A stretch of 64,000 nucleotides of DNA, from contig NC_092572.1 of assembly GCF_037975245.1 (NCBI RefSeq), positions 27,077,989 through 27,141,988 on the forward strand, in the 5' to 3' direction. Below the pieces are notes generated by a model. That model made no database searches. It saw nothing but the letters and a program-made list of their open reading frames with translations, and was not told the origin of the DNA. This document shows, piece after piece, positions 61,974 through 64,000 of this stretch. Both the position numbers and the translations under genes were made by a program. The stretch is from Apostichopus japonicus. Taxonomy: Eukaryota > Echinodermata > Holothuroidea > Aspidochirotida > Stichopodidae. Numbering within the stretch: the first letter of the stretch is position 1; each line of letters starts with the position of its first letter.

Positions 61974-61979
61974 AGCTTG
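61974..61979 (+). CDS. Putative microexon 4: AGCTTG
   Basis: 6 nt between tttatttacag and gtgagtatttt. Phase 1: (x)AG CTT G; Lys, Gln or Glu, then Leu. A preceding T would give TAG, but no visible upstream exon of the set ends in T. An AG inside its start allows a shifted acceptor (CTTG, 4 nt), which would break frame. Confidence 0.5.
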
Positions 61980-62794
61980 GTGAGTATTTTACTTTTTATT
62001 CAATGACCAACAATTCTAAACTTTTATCTTGTTAAAATCTAGTAAGGTATAAGCTAGCTTTAGTCAATGGAATTAAATAAATTTGTCATGTGTATTCATT
62101 CAGCTGTATGCTATTGAGATAACAACTAGTTTTATGTTTCAGTTTTCTGGGGTTCTTTTTAAGATAATTCAAACTTTCATTGCTTTAAGACATTTCATGT
62201 TGAGTTTATTTTTTAGTTATGAAAATAAACCCCTGTACACTCGCTATAAGTATATGTTACATTTTATAATGTTAATAGCTAATCACAATAGCTTTGATTT
62301 AGAATACATACAATTAAGGAACCATGGGAATCATAGCTTTCACGTCAGATGTGATGCTTTTAATTTTTACCTGCTGATGAAGGGGAGAACCCTTGAGAAG
62401 TAAAGGCAGTATCAAATTATGTTGGTTCACACTAACTTCCTGACAAATGTTGCCATGTTGAACACATTGTTGTGAAAAATATGCGTGCTTAATTGCCATC
62501 GTTGTCACTTCAAATTGTCTACGTTGATTGATATTCCTCATAGAAATATCTAATTGTATCATTAAATCATGCACAATGAAAGCTTTACATATATAGTTTC
62601 AAATATTTATCGTTCACACTGTACAGTCACACATTTGGAAGTAAAGTAATGTTTACCAATAATAGTGAGCTGAATGTCAGAAATGTAAAATTGGTCTTTT
62701 TTATGTGCTTTTATGAATTTCATGCATTTTGTGTATCCGACAATTTTATTTCCTAAATACTGACGCTTTATTCATTTATCTTGTTTATTTACAG

Positions 62795-62800
62795 ATATTA
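62795..62800 (+). CDS. Putative microexon 5: ATATTA
   Basis: Same 6 nt and splice sites as the one at 60,337, exactly 2,458 bp downstream; part of the higher-order duplication. Confidence 0.5.
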
Positions 62801-63614
62801 GTGAGTATTTTACTTTTTATTCAATGACCAACAATTCTAAACTTTTATCTTGTTAAAATCTAGTAAGGTATAAGCTAGCTTTAGTCAATGGAATTAAATA
62901 AATTTGTCATGTGTATTCATTCAGCTGTATGCTATTGAGATAACAACTAGTTTTATGTTTCAGTTTTCTGGGGTTCTTTTTAAGATAATTCAAACTTTCA
63001 TTGCTTTAAGACATTTCATGTTGAGTTTACTTTTTAGTTATGAAAATAAACCCCTGTACACTCGCTATAAGTATATGTTACATTTTATAATGTTAATAGC
63101 TAATCACAATAGCTTTGATTTAGAATACATACAATTAAGGAACCATGGGAATCATAGCTTTCACGTCAGATGTGATGCTTTTAATTTTTACCTGCTGATG
63201 AAGGGGAGAACTCTTGAGAAGTAAAGGCAGTATCAAATTATGTTGGTTCACACTAACTTCCTGACAAATGTTGCCACGTTGAACACATTGTTGTGAAAAA
63301 TATGCGTACTTAATTGCCATCGTTGTCACTTCAAATTGTCTACGTTGATTGATACTCCTCATAGAAATATCTAATTGTATCATAAAATCATGCACAATGA
63401 AGCTTTACATATATAGTTTCAAATATTTATCGTTCGCACTGTACAGTCACACATTTGGAAGTAAAGTAATGTTAACCAATAATAGTGAGCTGAATGTCAG
63501 AAATGTAAAATTGGTCTTTTTTATGTGCTTTCATGAATTTCATGCATTTTGTGTATCCGACAATTTTATTTCCTAAGTACTGACGCTTTATTAATTTATC
63601 TTGTTTATTTATAG

Positions 63615-63620
63615 CTTATC
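63615..63620 (+). CDS. Putative microexon 6: CTTATC
   Basis: Same 6 nt and TAG acceptor as the one at 61,157, exactly 2,458 bp downstream. Last one in the window; if the pattern holds, the next (AGCTTG type) lies near 64,432. Confidence 0.5.
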
Positions 63621-64000
63621 GTGAGTATTTTACTTTTTATTCAATGACCAACATATCTAAACTTTATCTTGTTAAAATCTAGTAAGGTATAAGCTAGTTT
63701 TAGTCAATGGAATTAAGTAAATTTGTCATGTGTATTCATTCAGCTGTATGCTAATGAGATAACAACTAGTTTTATGTTTCAGTTTTCTGTTTTTTTTTTA
63801 GATAATTCAAACTTTCATTGCTTTAAGACATTTCATGTTTATTTTTTTTTAGTTATGAAAATAAACCCCTGTACACTCGCTATAAGTATATGTGATATTT
63901 TATAATGTTAATAGCTTATCACAATAGATTTGAGTTAGAATACATACAATTAAGGAACCATGGGAATCATAGCTTTCACGTCAGATGTGATGCTTTTAAA

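Larger units (their letters stand above)
13331..63620 (+). other. Gene: multi-exon ZU5/UPA protein with downstream microexon array (model)
   Basis: Gene-level model assembled by hand. About 20 ordinary exons (13,331-50,954) give roughly 827 codons: an unrecognised N-terminus (about residues 1-130), a UPA-like module (about 130-241), a second UPA-like module (about 293-434), a linker with a basic cluster (about 435-520), ZU5 (about 521-617) and UPA (about 618-790). ZU5-UPA pairs occur in ankyrins, UNC5 receptors and PIDD, usually followed by a death domain; none is seen before the window ends. No signal peptide or membrane segment was recognised, so a cytoplasmic or nuclear protein is likely. 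The last ordinary exon ends in phase 1 and a series of phase-1 microexons follows from 57.3 kb. The 3' end is outside the window. Start and the 36.2-36.9 kb junction are uncertain. Confidence 0.7.
59000..64000 (+). repeat. Young ~820-bp tandem array carrying 6-nt microexons
   Basis: Six units, measured microexon to microexon: 816, 820, 817, 821 and 820 bp; the array runs past the window end. Units are nearly identical by eye, differing by scattered substitutions and short indels in homopolymers. Units 2 and 5, and units 3 and 6, share diagnostic variants (units 3 and 6: tatag acceptor, 'gcgtact', 'cataaaatcatgc', 'aatgaagctt'), so a 3-unit, 2,458-bp higher-order duplication is present. Every unit also has incidental ORFs on both strands that I do not call genes. 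Confidence 0.95.

Noticed and set aside
59000-64000. CRISPR-like or satellite interpretation of the array
   Set aside because: The unit is 820 bp with 6-nt variable cores at splice sites; there are no short palindromic repeats or spacers, and a plain satellite does not explain variation confined to the core.

Overview
This window is eukaryotic genomic DNA: AT-rich, mostly intron and repeat, with GT-AG split exons, (TA)n, (CA)n and poly-G microsatellites, several families of non-LTR retrotransposon and one DIRS-type retrotransposon. There are no operons, ribosome binding sites or long intact ORFs. The mix of ZU5/UPA protein modules, L1/Tx1-like LINEs and a DIRS element suggests a marine invertebrate, perhaps an echinoderm or another invertebrate deuterostome. 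The species assignment is inference only.

Layout. 1-13,300: intergenic DNA with a decayed L1/Tx1-like LINE on the minus strand (about 5,165-9,700), a tRNA-like SINE and a small LINE 3' fragment. 13,331-50,954: one plus-strand gene of about 20 recognisable coding exons, about 830 codons. The introns carry further transposon relics: an endonuclease/RT LINE at 32.1-34.8 kb (minus) and an L1-like 3' fragment at 37.3-38.7 kb (plus). The protein has a poorly recognisable N-terminus, two UPA-like modules, a basic linker, a clear ZU5 domain (exon 44,566-44,859) and a UPA domain (exons 46,414-50,954). The intron phases agree from exon to exon except at one unresolved point (36,175-36,875). The last ordinary exon ends in phase 1 with no stop, so the gene continues.

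52.6-64.0 kb: a tandem repeat of about 820 bp. Its upstream copies (52.6-59.0 kb) are old and degraded, and one is split by a DIRS-like element (53,481-56,646). Its downstream copies (59.0 kb to the window end) are nearly identical. Each young copy holds one putative 6-nt microexon between a perfect acceptor and a perfect gtgagt donor. Six are visible: TGACAC, ATATTA, CTTATC, AGCTTG, ATATTA, CTTATC. The flanking introns are almost identical, but the 6-nt cores differ at 3-5 of 6 positions. All are open in phase 1, the phase left by the last ZU5/UPA exon. A 3-unit higher-order repeat of exactly 2,458 bp repeats the pair ATATTA, CTTATC. The reading proposed here is that the ZU5/UPA gene runs into an array of variable dipeptide-encoding microexons. 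This is the most unusual signal in the window and needs transcript evidence.
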